Part shown: positions 51,501 through 61,224 of the stretch, one piece after another
Numbering within the stretch: the first letter of the stretch is position 1
Layout: every line of letters starts with the position of its first letter
Assembly: GCA_964016885.1 (NCBI GenBank)
Contig: OZ024749.1
Location: forward strand, 32,640,517-32,704,516
Length of the DNA: 64,000 nucleotides
Source of the DNA: Eledone cirrhosa
Lineage: Eukaryota; Mollusca; Cephalopoda; Octopoda; Eledonidae
Direction: 5' to 3'
The notes under the pieces: generated by a model
What the model saw: only the letters and a program-made list of their open reading frames with translations
What the model was told of the DNA's origin: nothing
The model's database searches: none
Made by a program: the position numbers and the translations under genes

Positions 51501-54066
51501 AAAACGATGACGATAATGATGATGATGATAAAACCATACAAAATAAGTAGTTTTAGGCAGTTAGGAAAGACAGTAATTCGAATGAGAAGATGATAGAAGA
51601 GTGAATCAATTGTGATAATGTTATTGAATTTTATTAAAACAAATAAGAGTGACAGTGAAGATGAAATGTTTCCACTTGAATGAATTTCTGAATAGAAATT
51701 GGTTTGAATTTACAACACCAACAACATTACAGAACATAGATGTTTCTCTAAGAGACAGCTTGTCTAGAAAAATGCCTGAAAGTTTTAAATAATGTAAGTA
51801 TTATGTCCCTTTCTTCATTTCCATGTAATCTTTAACACTTTAGCATTCACATTACTCTATATATACTATTATATTTTCGTGGTAAAGGCTTCATCTTACA
51901 TAATTATCTCACATGATATCGAATCTACGAGATTTTGATGTTATTTTTTCTGAGAACACTACCTTAACATCAACATGAGTGGCTGGTTACAGCTGGTTTA
52001 AACAGAAAAAGGTGAGAGAATTCTGGCCGGATATGGCTAGTTTAAATGCTTAAAGGTTAAAGTAATTACATAAGTCTAAAACAGTAAGTTGAAATCTTCG
52101 GACATTTATTATAACTAAGAACCACAGTTTAGCAACATTCTCCAGCTAGATCAGATGTTTTATCTCTTCTAAGATGGAGAAGTTCTCTACATTCTTATAG
52201 TCTCTTCTCTGAAGACAAACACAACTGAGTGTTTGTGGTTAGGAGAAACATGATGGGGGATGACCGGATGGAAAGAGTATGGATATGAAAATGGTAGTGA
52301 ATGTGATGGGATGCAAAGAGATGTATTGAACCTCATAGCCATGGATATGAAAATAGTATTGAATGTGATGGGTTGGAAAGATATGTATTGAACCTCATAG
52401 CTATGAATATGAAAATGGTGGTAGATGTGATGGGGTGAAAAGATATGTATTGAACCTCATAGCCACTACCAATAACCAATAACATGTTAGTTAGTGATAA
52501 TGGGTATATGGTTAAACAGGAAAGGAACATGAGCAACGTGATGAAATAGCAATAGGGACGAGATTGTATCTCTAAGAAACTTTAATGAGAAAAAACAGTG
52601 AATGTGTACTTGGTGGTGGACTATAAGTTTAGGTTCATAAAAGAAAGATTTCTCACATTAAAGGTTTGTCTCTCCGGTGTGTATTTCTAAGTGACCATTA
52701 GTGATAAATCCTCTTTATTAGTACTCTATCTCTCCTTCTTTAGAGAAGGGATGGGGGTCTGCTAGGTTTAAAATGTCCAAGAAATGCCATATGTTACTAC
52801 AGTGCCTCTACAACTCCACCACGAGTAACAGCTCCATAGTGACATTAGTGATAAACAACTTCCCAGATATTTCAACATAAGGTTTTTCTTCAGTGTGACT
52901 ACATTTGTGAAAGATTCCCATATATTTCACAATGATAGGGGTTTTCTTCAGTGTGTATTAGTTTATGTTTTGTTAAGTTAGTGCATCACAGCACATACAC
53001 AGCAAAACAGTCACAAAGTTAATAGCTTGCTCTCTATAATTACTCTATTATGTGTTCCAGCCAACATGCTGAGGCCATGCTGGGGCACCCACAATATTTC
53101 TTTTAAAACAAATATGACATAGAACTTACCTCAGTTTTTTCCAGTTTGTTTTGTTCATCTATTCTCGTGAGAATTTCAGACATGTTAGTTTCCAGTACCA
53201 TTCCACCCATGACTAATTCAGACAGAATATAATGTACCTATCAAAAGACAAAGTCACATTTTATCGATATTGTTTCAATTTTTTGTATAGCTACAATTGA
53301 TTATTCATGAAAAACTATCAACACAAAAAGATGTTTAAAAGTAATTTTGATTAGCTCTTCTAAAAATAAACTAAGATTGATTTATACATTCTGTAAGTTT
53401 TTCTTTAAAAAAATCTATTAAAATTTTGTTTTTGTATTTATTTTGCAAGATTCTTAACATGAAATCATGTATTGAAGAAGACACTTATACTTTGGTAGAT
53501 TTATGTTGCCAAGTTTTATTTTTCGTCAAGTAACTAATCCATTCTTCGGTTAGTTAGGGTACTTTTTGTTGTGTCGCCATCATGACCACATTGCCGTGTA
53601 TGCTGGATTTTTTTTCTTGTGTTGCCATCACGACCACTTTACAGTGTGGGATGTGCGCTTTTTGTTGTGTTGTCATCACAACCACTTTACTGTGTAGGCT
53701 GGAGGCTTCACTCAATGTATACTTAAGCCTGCCATTATATATATATATATACTTATATGGAGGCACATGGCTTAGTGGTTAGAGCATTGGCCTTGCAATC
53801 GACTGGGTGATGTGTTGTTTCCTTGAGCAAGACACTTTATTTCACATTGCTCCAGTTTACTCAGCTGTAGAAATGAGATGATAGGGACTGGGGTCCATAT
53901 CATTCCACTGCAAAGTGGTCGTGGAGGTGCCACAGCAAAAAAGCACCCAGCACTCACTGTAAATGAGGTTGGTGTTAGGAAGTGCATCCAGCTGTAGAAA
54001 TCAAGCCAGAATCAGTTTCCGTCCCACCCTTGCAAGCAGGGAAAAGCGGACGTAAAATGATGATGA

Positions 54067-54097
<31 letters not shown>

Positions 54098-54099
54098 CT

Positions 54100-54133
<34 letters not shown>

Positions 54134-57100
54134 GGGATGTGAGAGTAATAAACTGTAAGGAAGTAAAGAGTCTTTGACTCCAAATGACATCCTGATACAT
54201 AAACTGCCTGCCTTGAGTATTTTAAACCTGCTGGAGTTCATTCCTCTCCAGGTCTGAATGCAGCTAATTTCTTTGAGAGAAAGAGAAAGAGAGATAGAAG
54301 AAACAGGTACTGTATTTATCAACCTTGAAAAAATGAAAGGCGGACTTGATTTCAACAGGATTTGAACACAGAATGGAGTGAATCAAAACAAATATCAAGG
54401 CATTTTTAATTCAATTTCCTAGTGACTTTGCTAATTTGCTGCCTCAATAAACAGTACCATTAACTAATAAAGTTTCAATAAATTATGATGACATTGAAAA
54501 TGTAAAAAAACTTACCTTATCAACATGAAAAATTAAATCTAACTCACAGACATTTTCAAAACACTTGTCCAACGTTTCAACAAATACCTAAAAAAAAAAA
54601 AAAATGTTATAAACATTTACTCTATTTTTCCATGCTAGCATGGGTTGGCATGATGATTTGAGACAATGTTTGAGACAGATATAGCGACCAACACTTTTAG
54701 TTGCCTCTTACAACATGCAAATATATAGTGTATCTAGTCTAAAACATGGAAACTGTACTGAAAAAAGAAATAATCTGATTCACTTTATTGACAGATTCTA
54801 TCTTTAATGATTCTTCTTGCTTTTGAACAAGAACTGTCTCTTTGGACAAAGTACGCCTCTAAAATTGTCAAGAAGACCGAGGGTGTCTTAGCATCACTCA
54901 GCAAGACCTTTGTCATCCGCTCTCCAGCTATCTATTTAAAGCTGCACATGACTATGGTGCGGCCACACTTAGAATTTGCATCACCAGTCTGGAACCCCTA
55001 TCTTGCTCAGAACATTGACCGCCTGGAAACTGTTCAGAGACGTGCAACCAAGCAAATACCCTCTATCAGGCATCTACCATACTCTGAACGCCTTGCTTCC
55101 CTGGGCATGGATACATTGAAGCTCCGACGTCTGGCAACTGACTTGGTAAACAAATACCCACAAAATTATTAACCATCTTGCCAACAACAACCCTGAGTAC
55201 CTTTTTGATTTCCATGTGTCTAACACACGTGGGCATGCCCACAAAGTCAGAAAACAGCACAGTTCCCACGACTTTTGGAAAAATCTTTTCACGCTTAGAG
55301 TTGCTGAAGCATGGAACAAACTACTTGCATCAGTTGTTAGCTGTCGAAACACTGCATCCTTTAAAACCTCCATGCTTCCTGAGATTCGCCAACACTACCC
55401 CTAATATTCCCCCTCCATACACATACACACATGTATATCATGACTCATACACTATTCACTTCCCTGACATTTGTATATTATTCTATGTACTATACATGCA
55501 CCTTTGACGAGTTGTAGTGCACCTGAGCACTTTACACAATAATTTTATTATTAAAGGCATCAGCTGATAAAAATTTTTAAATCCACATTAGACCATTTTA
55601 CTCACCTGAATTAGATCCAAAATACCAAGTTCACTTTCTGACGAATCAACACAGAACACGAAGTATAAAGTTGCATAGTGCCGATATATAAGTTTGAAAT
55701 CTGCACCACCTATCAACCTAAAATATAAAGATGTGTAATGTTTATATAAGTTGTGTAGCGTTTATAAAAGATGTGTAGTGTTTATATAAAGATGTGTGTG
55801 TGTTGCTATATGGAAGTAAAACATGGACGCTTGCATCCAAACAACAAAAGCACCTTGATGCCACTTACACTCGCCTGCTTCAGCGCATTCAGAACATAAG
55901 CTGGCAACATCTGCCTTTGAGAGAGAGATATATGCCGGCCTTGCACGCATATCTGTCGTTGCACGTAAGAAGAGAGTAAAATTTGCTGGCCACTGCCATC
56001 GTGCCACCTACGAGGCTGTGTTCCCATTAGTGCTTTGGAAACCACAAGCAGTCACTAATAACAGGGGGTGCAAGCTCTCCTACTCTGATGTCATCTCCAG
56101 AGATTCTGGTGCTGAAATCCAGGACTTGGCAATGAACAACAGACCCACATGGAGATCAATTGTTGAGTCCATTTCGGCCGAGGCCCCTGGATGATGATAT
56201 ATGTTGTGTAGTGTTTATATAAGATGTGTAGTGTCTATATAAGTTTCAAGCATCTATATGTTAAGATACATGGTAAAAACATTTGAAATACCTTGAACTG
56301 TTAGCAAGTCATGGAATATCTGGTGTTTGTGAGCAGCTAATATATATGAGGGTGGTGGTTGCTTTTAATATGTCATACAGGTTGTGAGAGAATTACTGCA
56401 TATACTCAAATATAAGCCCCCAACCTATTTTGTGTCTTGGAAATGGGCAAAAATCACAAAATAACGTTTATAAGCCATTATGTTTCACATCCATCGAAGC
56501 ATATTTACTTCATTTCTCTCTAGTCCTTGCATATCCTCAGCATTTACTGCTAGTCATGAAATTCATTATGAGCTCAAGAAGTATATCAAAAGAAAATATC
56601 CTAACTTTTCTTTTCGTTTTTGAATATATTGCAAATCCTGACTAAATTTAAAACTGCTATTTATCGCTAGAATATATCAAGTGAGCCATTCTTCTACACT
56701 AAACTTTGGAACAGGAACCATGCTAACAAGTTCTGAAAAATTGTTATAAAGCTATAGTTACTTACGTGCCACCTTCAAGGAAGTTACAAACATTGTCATC
56801 TCTTTTAGATACAAGATGGAAAGTTTCTCTAATAATCTGCTGTTGGACATCTTCAGGCTGTTTGAGGAAACAGAATTTTACTTTTTCTTAGTTTAAAAAA
56901 ATAAAATTAAAAACATTAAAAAATAAAAAATTCTATACTGTCAAGATTCAATAATGGAATTCCAATTCCTTGGCAAATATCATCATCATCACTGTTTAAC
57001 ACCTTTTTTCCACGCTACAATGAGTTAGATGAGTTGTTCAGATGTGAGCCAAGCCAGAGCAGATAACTCACAATGGACCAATTTTGGTTTGGTTTCTATG

Positions 57101-59042
57101 GCTGGATGCTTTTCCTAATGCTAACCACATTTACAGTGTGTACTGGGGGAGCTTTTACCGTGGCACCAAAATGGCCACTTTACAGTGTGGTCTAGGTGCT
57201 TTTTTATTGTGACAGCTACACGACCACTTTAGTGTGGACTGGGTGCTTTTTATATCATCATCATTATTTAACGTCTATTGTCCATGCTTTACATAGGTTA
57301 GACAGTTTAGATGACCATGCCTGGCTCATACAATTTGATTTTGGTTGTTTTATTACTAGATACTCTTCCTAATGTCAACCATATTACATGTATTGAGAGC
57401 TTTTTCATAGCAATACATATGTGTGTGAGTGTGTTTGTGCATGTACATATATAACCCTCCAATAGCATAGAGAGGGCTCTTTACTCAAACAATGACTGCC
57501 ACCCAGTACATTATGTAAAGTGGTTGGTGTTAGGAAGGGCTTCCAACCATAGAAACAAAGCCAATGGGTTGAGAGGACATTTCAGTCATGACACAGCAAC
57601 CGCTCTAGTGCTGGTGACATGAAAAATACACTCAATACACTCTGTATGGAAGTTGGTGAAAGGAAGGGCATCCAGGCAAAGGAACAGTGCCAAACAAAGT
57701 GTTGGCGCCACACACCCAATACACTCTTTGAAGTGATAGGTGATAGTTAACACATTCGTGTCAAAGACATGGCAACCTCCTTAATGCTGGTGCCATAGTA
57801 AAATGCACCCACAGCACTCTGTATAGTGTGAGAACGTATGTAAGCAAGATATATCCTCTACCCCAATAAATAGCAACGATTAAGTACTGACGTGGCTTAT
57901 AACGACCCATGCAATGAATACGAAGTTAAATGATGATGATTACACATACATAATGCACACGTATGCATCATCATTTAACGTCCATTCCCCCAGTGTGTGT
58001 GTGTGTACACACACACATGCTTTTGCAGACATAGAAATATAGACAGAAAAATGAAAGGCTACATATATGTATTTGACCTAAACTATCGGAGAGTAGAAGG
58101 CAAGTAGTTGGGTATTAATTATATGCAAATAGACACAAGGAGTGAATGGAGAGAACATACGTACACAGAGACAGAAAAAATGGATCGGAAATGTGAGATA
58201 TGGAGCAGCATTGAGAGAAGGGAAGAGGTGAGATTTTGAAACAGCTGGAGATAGATTAGAAATATCATGTGAATGGAGAGCAGCTGAACAAATAAGAAAC
58301 TGTATAAAATATTCTTGTATGTTGAAGAGGGGAAATATTTTAGGGATGTTTCGTTTTAGGTAAGTAAAATTCAAAGCAATATACAGTGAAGGTGAATGAA
58401 GTGTAGCAGGCTTTTTTTTTATTGTAAATATTCACCTCTTGAACTCTTTTCTTTCTTTTTAATCAATAAACTGAAATATATATCTGAACATTATTACATT
58501 ATTTTCTGAATGATTTATTTGTGAAGTCTTTTTCGATACCAAAGTGTTTGCAGTCAACCGCCGTTTAGTAAAACATAATCTCAACATGACCGTGTAGACG
58601 GATACGAGTTCCAGGAAAAAAAAGAATCTTGTCTAAGGTTCCGATGAGATTTACTCATTTTACTCAGATTAACTTTATAAATGGGATTTTCCGTTGACAT
58701 TAATTCACATTCATTCTATTGACTGCGAAACATACTTGATTTTAAAGTAGAATATATTGATGTATTCACAATCACTATAGATTAATATTCTGGGAGTATA
58801 TTTATATTTATAGGAATTATTAAAAGTTATTTAAGTATATAGAGACACATCACATTAAACGTTATTTAAGTATAAGACATCACATTAAAATGGTTAATTC
58901 AGAATTTCAACTTCAGTTTTAGAAAAGTGGGAGGTAACCAGACGGCACAACTAAAGTTAATGTATTTACTCACATAAAACTGGAAGAATTTAGATAGTCT
59001 CGGTTTTCCGTGATTATTAAATACTAATATTGCCTTAATCAT
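44767..59042 (-). CDS. AP3S: AP-3 complex sigma subunit (whole spliced gene)
   Basis: Six coding exons: 58974-59042, 56766-56857, 55606-55717, 54516-54587, 53130-53237, 44767-44886, giving 190 residues (vertebrate AP3S1 is 193). All introns GT-AG; phases 0, 2, 0, 0, 0. Sigma-3 is the small subunit of the AP-3 adaptor, which sorts cargo from endosomes to lysosomes and lysosome-related organelles on the cytosolic face of membranes. Seen: MIKAILVFNNHGKPRLSKF, QQQIIRETFHLVSKRDDNVC, LIYRHYATLYFVFCVDSSES, ELGILDLIQ, VFVETLDKCFENVCELDLIF, HVDK, MGGMVLETNM and the sigma-3-specific tail APARAVSAVKEMN. The longin-like fold is complete and no key region is missing. There is one gene here; vertebrates have AP3S1 and AP3S2, and which one this equals cannot be told. 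Confidence 0.97.
44922..45018 (+). mobile_element. RTE/SINE tail fragment
   Basis: GAGCAAGACGTGGTCACCTG, ATGACAGCCCATCTCATCCA and (GAT)n, just inside the last AP3S intron. Confidence 0.65.
45024..47188 (-). mobile_element. RTE-like LINE with embedded PHD-type finger (copy C)
   Basis: In sense: VQVEGSIISKAIKDMKTGKA, AGPSEIVAEMLKASG, a one-base deletion near 46617, then EKAFDRVPRSIIWWALRKLG, HQGSVLSPLLFI and YADD (about 46342-46331). Next comes a cysteine-rich insert with spacing C-x2-C-x10-C-x2-C-x4-H-x2-C-x14-C-x2-C (about 46171-46040), then SFCYLGDKISSGGG. A frameshift near 45865 precedes the C-terminal domain KMKGRLYDACIRTAM, RLRWYGHVMRMKDD and GVGRPRKTW. The 5' end, including the endonuclease, is missing; the 3' UTR carries GGTGTTAGGAAGGGCATCCA. 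Two small indels apart, the RT is well kept. Confidence 0.93.
47192..48492 (-). mobile_element. RTE-like LINE, copy D, adjacent and same direction
   Basis: Same family. It starts (in sense) in the RT near KINLAKTKVLVCRKE, keeps the PHD-type finger (one residue shorter: KRC-GITGKL) and the whole C-terminal domain, with a frameshift near 48110. Its (ATC)n tail abuts the truncated 5' end of copy C. Very similar to C where they overlap. Confidence 0.93.
48493..48670. repeat. (TC)n, (TA)n and CA-rich tract
   Basis: Low-complexity sequence at the 5' end of copy D. Frames over it are artefacts. Confidence 0.7.
48678..49092 (+). mobile_element. diverged RTE/SINE tail with duplicated module
   Basis: TTGGTGATAGGAAGGGTGTC and, 150 bp on, TTGGAGATAGGAAAGGTATC; then CTATGTAGACCCGTCCAACC and (GAT)n. 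Confidence 0.7.
49135..49330. mobile_element. half copy of the long-TIR MITE
   Basis: GATAAAGTCACAGGGTGTGA, GACAAACCAATTAATCAACT and GAGCATGTGTTTTTGATTGG follow the order seen at 35.2-35.37 kb. The opposite arm is missing. Confidence 0.55.
49395..49540. repeat. short tandem repeat (TTTTGGTGAGTTAATAGGCA-type)
   Basis: Five imperfect units of about 25-28 bp. Confidence 0.7.
49541..49860. other. AP3S intron 5, nothing recognised
   Basis: AT-rich sequence without a feature I can support. Confidence 0.3.
50005..50168 (-). mobile_element. SINE-B-like fragment
   Basis: ATTCCACTTACAAGGCATTA, CAAGGCTATAGTAGAACACA and CACTTTAACCACTCAGCCAT, matching the head half of the SINE at 28.7-28.9 kb. CA/TA microsatellites precede it (49875-50010). 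Confidence 0.65.
50675..51120 (-). mobile_element. (GAA)n-tailed LINE, C-terminal fragment
   Basis: In sense: LTYGHESWVMTERVQLRIQV, AERGFLQRVFGVTLFNRVHS, and a broken remainder. This is the RT C-terminal block (YG-ESW). Same family as 33.4 kb. Confidence 0.8.
51121..51831. other. AP3S intron 5, old repeat text
   Basis: Near 51195-51350 it resembles the repeat around the MITE at 26.1 kb (TTTCATTATTGAGCTGATGT). A GAT tract at 51507-51530. No gene. Confidence 0.35.
51832..52060 (+). mobile_element. piggyBac-like MITE, copy 9
   Basis: TTAA-CACTTTAGCATTCACATT ... TTTAAATGCTTAAAGG-TTAA; both TTAA intact. Confidence 0.88.
52265..52466. repeat. 67-bp tandem repeat, three copies
   Basis: Unit contains GGATATGAAAATGGTAGTGA and ATGTATTGAACCTCATAGCC. 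Confidence 0.85.
52600..52990 (-). pseudogene. C2H2 zinc-finger gene relic
   Basis: In sense there are remains of tandem fingers: NLTKHKLIHTEENPYHCEIY, then SHTEEKPYVEISGK, and after an inserted repeat NGHLEIHTGETNL, a stop, CEKSF. The HTGEKP-like linkers identify the family, but several Cys/His ligands are gone and stops interrupt it. C2H2 genes are known to be greatly expanded in octopus. It sits inside the last AP3S intron on the same strand and shows no splice signals linking it to AP3S. Confidence 0.72.
52711..52845 (+). mobile_element. SINE-2 tail fragment inserted in the zinc-finger relic
   Basis: AGAGAAGGGATGGGGGTCTG and CTACAACTCCACCACGAGTA. Flanked by TGACCATTAGTGATAAA and TGACATTAGTGATAAA, a near-perfect target duplication. 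Confidence 0.7.
53130..53237 (-). CDS. AP3S: AP3S exon 5
   Basis: Acceptor TTGATAG, donor GAG|GTAAGT, phase 0 both sides. VHYILSELVMGGMVLETNM, then SEILTRIDEQNKLEKTE. Confidence 0.98.
53540..53725. repeat. amplified RTE/SINE tail module
   Basis: Three units of TTGTTGTGTCGCCATCATGA and GACCACTTTACAGTGTGGG type. Confidence 0.7.
53757..54075 (+). mobile_element. SINE-A with a deletion at the B box
   Basis: Head GGAGGCACATGGCTTAGTGG and GCCTTGCAATCG join directly to ACTGGGTGATGTGTTGTTTC, so the B-box region (about 24 nt) is lost. The tail is complete, with (GAT)n and TA tracts after it. Confidence 0.9.
54180..54470 (-). mobile_element. SINE-2, near full length
   Basis: Tail text TTTAAACCTGCTGGAGTTCA and CCAGGTCTGAATGCAGC, centre CAACCTTGAAAAAATGAAAG, B-box side GATTTGAACACAG. 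Confidence 0.8.
54516..54587 (-). CDS. AP3S: AP3S exon 4
   Basis: Acceptor before GTATTTG, donor AAG|GTAAGT, phase 0. VFVETLDKCFENVCELDLIF then HVDK. Confidence 0.98.
54800..55555 (+). mobile_element. CR1/Jockey-like LINE, 3' part
   Basis: SKIVKKTEGVLASLSKTFVI, HLEFASPVWNPYLAQNIDRL, QRRATKQIPSIRHLPYSERL; 3' end GACGAGTTGTAGTGCACCTG and (ATT)n. Same family as 40.6-42.1 kb. In AP3S intron 3, opposite strand. Confidence 0.9.
55606..55717 (-). CDS. AP3S: AP3S exon 3
   Basis: Acceptor ATTTTAG, donor CAG|GTGAGT, phase 2 in, 0 out. LIGGADFKLIYRHYATLYFV then FCVDSSESELGILDLIQ. Confidence 0.98.
55730..56250 (+). mobile_element. LINE C-terminal fragment inside a 20-bp minisatellite
   Basis: The flanks on both sides are GATGTGTAGTGTTTATATAA units. 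Between them (about 55797-56200): VLLYGSKTWTLASKQQKHLD, LLQRIQNISWQHLPLRERYM, LSYSDVISRDSGAEIQDLAM and a RPTWRSIVESISAEAPG end. One frameshift near 55975. Confidence 0.85.
56251..56765. other. AP3S intron 2, nothing recognised
   Basis: No repeat or exon that I can support. Confidence 0.3.
56766..56857 (-). CDS. AP3S: AP3S exon 2
   Basis: Acceptor CAAACAG, donor GGCAC|GTAAGT, phase 0 in, 2 out. PEDVQQQIIRETFHLVSKRD then DNVCNFLEGG. Confidence 0.98.
56980..57430 (-). mobile_element. RTE/SINE tail fragments
   Basis: Two: 56980-57260 (ATCACTGTTTAACACCTTTT, GCTTTTCCTAATGCTAACCA and two module units) and 57262-57410 (ATCATTATTTAACGTCTATT, ACTCTTCCTAATGTCAACCA). Confidence 0.75.
57470..57950 (+). 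mobile_element. RTE/SINE tail fragment, plus
   Basis: GTGGTTGGTGTTAGGAAGGG, a second GTTGGTGAAAGGAAGGGCAT, CGACCCATGCAATGAATACG and GAT repeats. Confidence 0.7.
57951..58973. other. AP3S intron 1, mostly unique
   Basis: A short (GT)n at 57992-58006. The rest (58020-58973) is free of obvious repeats, as often seen near a promoter. Confidence 0.35.
58974..59042 (-). CDS. AP3S: AP3S exon 1 (start)
   Basis: ATG at 59042-59040; MIKAILVFNNHGKPRLSKF then FQFY, donor TAT|GTGAGT, phase 0. The start is fixed by the strict conservation of the sigma N-terminus. Confidence 0.98.
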
Positions 59043-59200
59043 AATTTCACCAAAAAATATCAGGCAGTGATAAATGTTATCGTTCCATTCTTAGATTTAC
59101 GTTGACGACAACAATAATGGCGGAATAAGGCTCGACGACAGAATTGTCTCAAGTTGTCGAACTTGGGGCTTCGTCCGAACAAAGTATTTTAGGCTGACAC
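59043..59200 (-). promoter_or_regulatory. CpG-rich 5' UTR/promoter candidate of AP3S
   Basis: About eight CpG sites lie in 85 bp (59097-59181), against near absence elsewhere. The plus strand has AATAATGGCGG (59113-59123), which resembles a YY1 site of the kind found at TATA-less start sites. No TATA box is clear. Confidence 0.5.
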
Positions 59201-59224
59201 ACACACACCGTCTCTCTCTTATTC

Positions 59225-59239
59225 TGATTATATATATAA

Positions 59240-59276
<37 letters not shown>

Positions 59277-59385
59277 CATATGTATATACATATATATATA
59301 TATATATATAATCATATATATAAATATATATATATAATCATATATACATATATTTATATTTATACACACACACACATATATATAT
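59225..59385. repeat. (TA)n-rich tract
   Basis: Several TA runs separated by ATCATA, plus a CA run. Confidence 0.9.
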
Positions 59386-59439
59386 AGAGAAAGAGAGAGT
59401 GAGAGAGAGAGAGGAGGAGGGGGTGGAGTTTGCAGTGCT

Positions 59440-59640
59440 GAGACCGGGAAGACCACTAACCATGGAAGTACTCAATACATGGGGAGATGCAAGCTGATAC
59501 CACTTTGTATTTTACATATTTCTCTCTCTCTCTCTCTCTCTTCTATATATATATAGGGAGAAGAGAGAGAGAAATATGTAAAATACCAAGTGGTATCAGC
59601 TTGCATCTCCCCATGTATTGAGTTAGTGGTCTCCTCGGCC
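59440..59640. repeat. inverted repeat with ~75-100-bp arms
   Basis: Left arm from about 59440 (CACTAACCATGGAAGTACTC) and 59471 (CTCAATACATGGGGAGATGC) to 59543. The right arm (about 59558-59622 and on to 59640) is its reverse complement, differing by a few bases and an 11-nt gap. The loop is a short TA run. It lies about 400-600 bp upstream of the AP3S start. Confidence 0.85.
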
Positions 59641-59732
59641 GCACTTTAGTACTCATTCAATCTATGAAGACCTGTCCAATCTTTCCTTGCAGAGAAAGTG
59701 GATGTATATAAATATATATGTAGTTATATTCA

Positions 59733-59778
<46 letters not shown>

Positions 59779-60120
59779 TAAAGTGAGGCCACTGACCTCC
59801 CAGACTGAGACCGGTGATTCTACCATGTGTATGTTATCGTGGCACCAGCAAAGAGAGGTTGCAGTGACTTTGACACAACTGAAGGGTTCTCCCAACCCTT
59901 TATTCAGCAAGCTTTCTATGAAAGGATGCCTTTATCACCAACCACTTTAAAGCATGTACTGGGTGCATTTATCATGTCAACCAACAACTGAAGGGTCCTC
60001 TCAATCACTCTTTTTTCTCTTTAGGCATGGTTTCTACAGTGGAGTGCCCTTCCTGTTGCCAACCACCTTACAGAGTGTACCAGGTGCATTTCGTGGCACC
60101 AACATTAGAGAGGTTGTTGG
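59641..60120. mobile_element. RTE/SINE tail-like fragments
   Basis: GAAGACCTGTCCAATCTTTC, a (TA)n at 59739-59775, GAAAGGATGCCTTTATCACC, and later GAGTGCCCTTCCTGTTGCCA. Diverged tail modules in both directions. Confidence 0.55.
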
Positions 60121-60840
60121 TGTTTATCCTAATGAAAGAGCCTTCTCTGCACTGTGGGTGATAGAAGGGAGGTAAGTATGAAGTTACGGTAGATATGGTG
60201 TGATTTGATAGGGTGATGAGTGGGGAAGGGGATGCAATGATGAGAACACTGAAGTGGTGGAAATGGGGGCTTCATGGATGTTTGTTTTGGTTATTAGCTC
60301 TAGGGTGGGGATGGCACTCACCAGGGCTGAGAAGGGGAAATTTAATGATGGAGAGAATAGCTTAGGAGTGATATTGGAGGGTGCAGGGGTGGGGGTGAAT
60401 AGGGGTGAAGAGAGTAGGTACCAGGGTACAACAATGAAAGTATCTAGGGACTTTTGAGGAGGTAGCAGCTATGGAGTAAATGCTGGAATAGCCATGATGG
60501 ATGGTGTGATGGGTGTGTAGTGATGGTGAGGATAGCTGCTAGGGAGTGTTAGTGGAAAGAATGGAAAAGTCAGGTCACATTGTATGCTGTTGTTTGGGTT
60601 TGATGGGTAACCAAACAGTCAGCATAGCTAGAACTATCTATGCAGATAGCCATGTCACTTATTCTATCTTTACACATGCCCTCCAAACTTCTCTATAATT
60701 CATTAGTCTTCTAAGCTCTTGAGTCCCCATTTTCTCACAATAGTAAGAGATGGGAAGAGACGGAGGCAGTGACAGTGAGAGTTTGGTTTCTTTTGTGTTC
60801 GGACCTGGTGTACATTTAAATATAATTGTTTTATATTTCA
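60121..60840. other. intergenic gap, nothing recognised
   Basis: GGT-rich text at 60180-60560 without a coherent protein. No gene called. Confidence 0.3.
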
Positions 60841-60852
60841 TCATTGACGTTT

Positions 60853-60888
<36 letters not shown>

Positions 60889-61224
60889 TATGTATGCAAA
60901 TAAACACTAAAAATCCACTCTTTTATCTTCCAGCAGGTTATCAATATAATTTCTTTTCATTCTACCACAGAACAAGATCGCTTGCTATCTCCTATGGTGA
61001 CAAACACAATGATCTGCAAGTTTTATTCTCCTTTACCCTATCTTTTCTGTTATTAGTAGAAATTGCTGATACAATTCTCTGCTGGTCAGTTTCTATTTCC
61101 ATGTAACATTAAGTACCATGTATAACATTCCTGTAGAGCAGACATCAGACATCAATTTTTGTTTCTAGTTGCTTTGTTATGCTCCATGTATTTCATCCTT
61201 ACAACAGAACAGACTCCATTGTTG

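Noticed and set aside
52600..52990. Zinc-finger relic as an extra AP3S exon
   Set aside because: AP3S exons 5 and 6 join in phase 0 and give the known sigma-3 sequence without it; the relic has stops in its frame.
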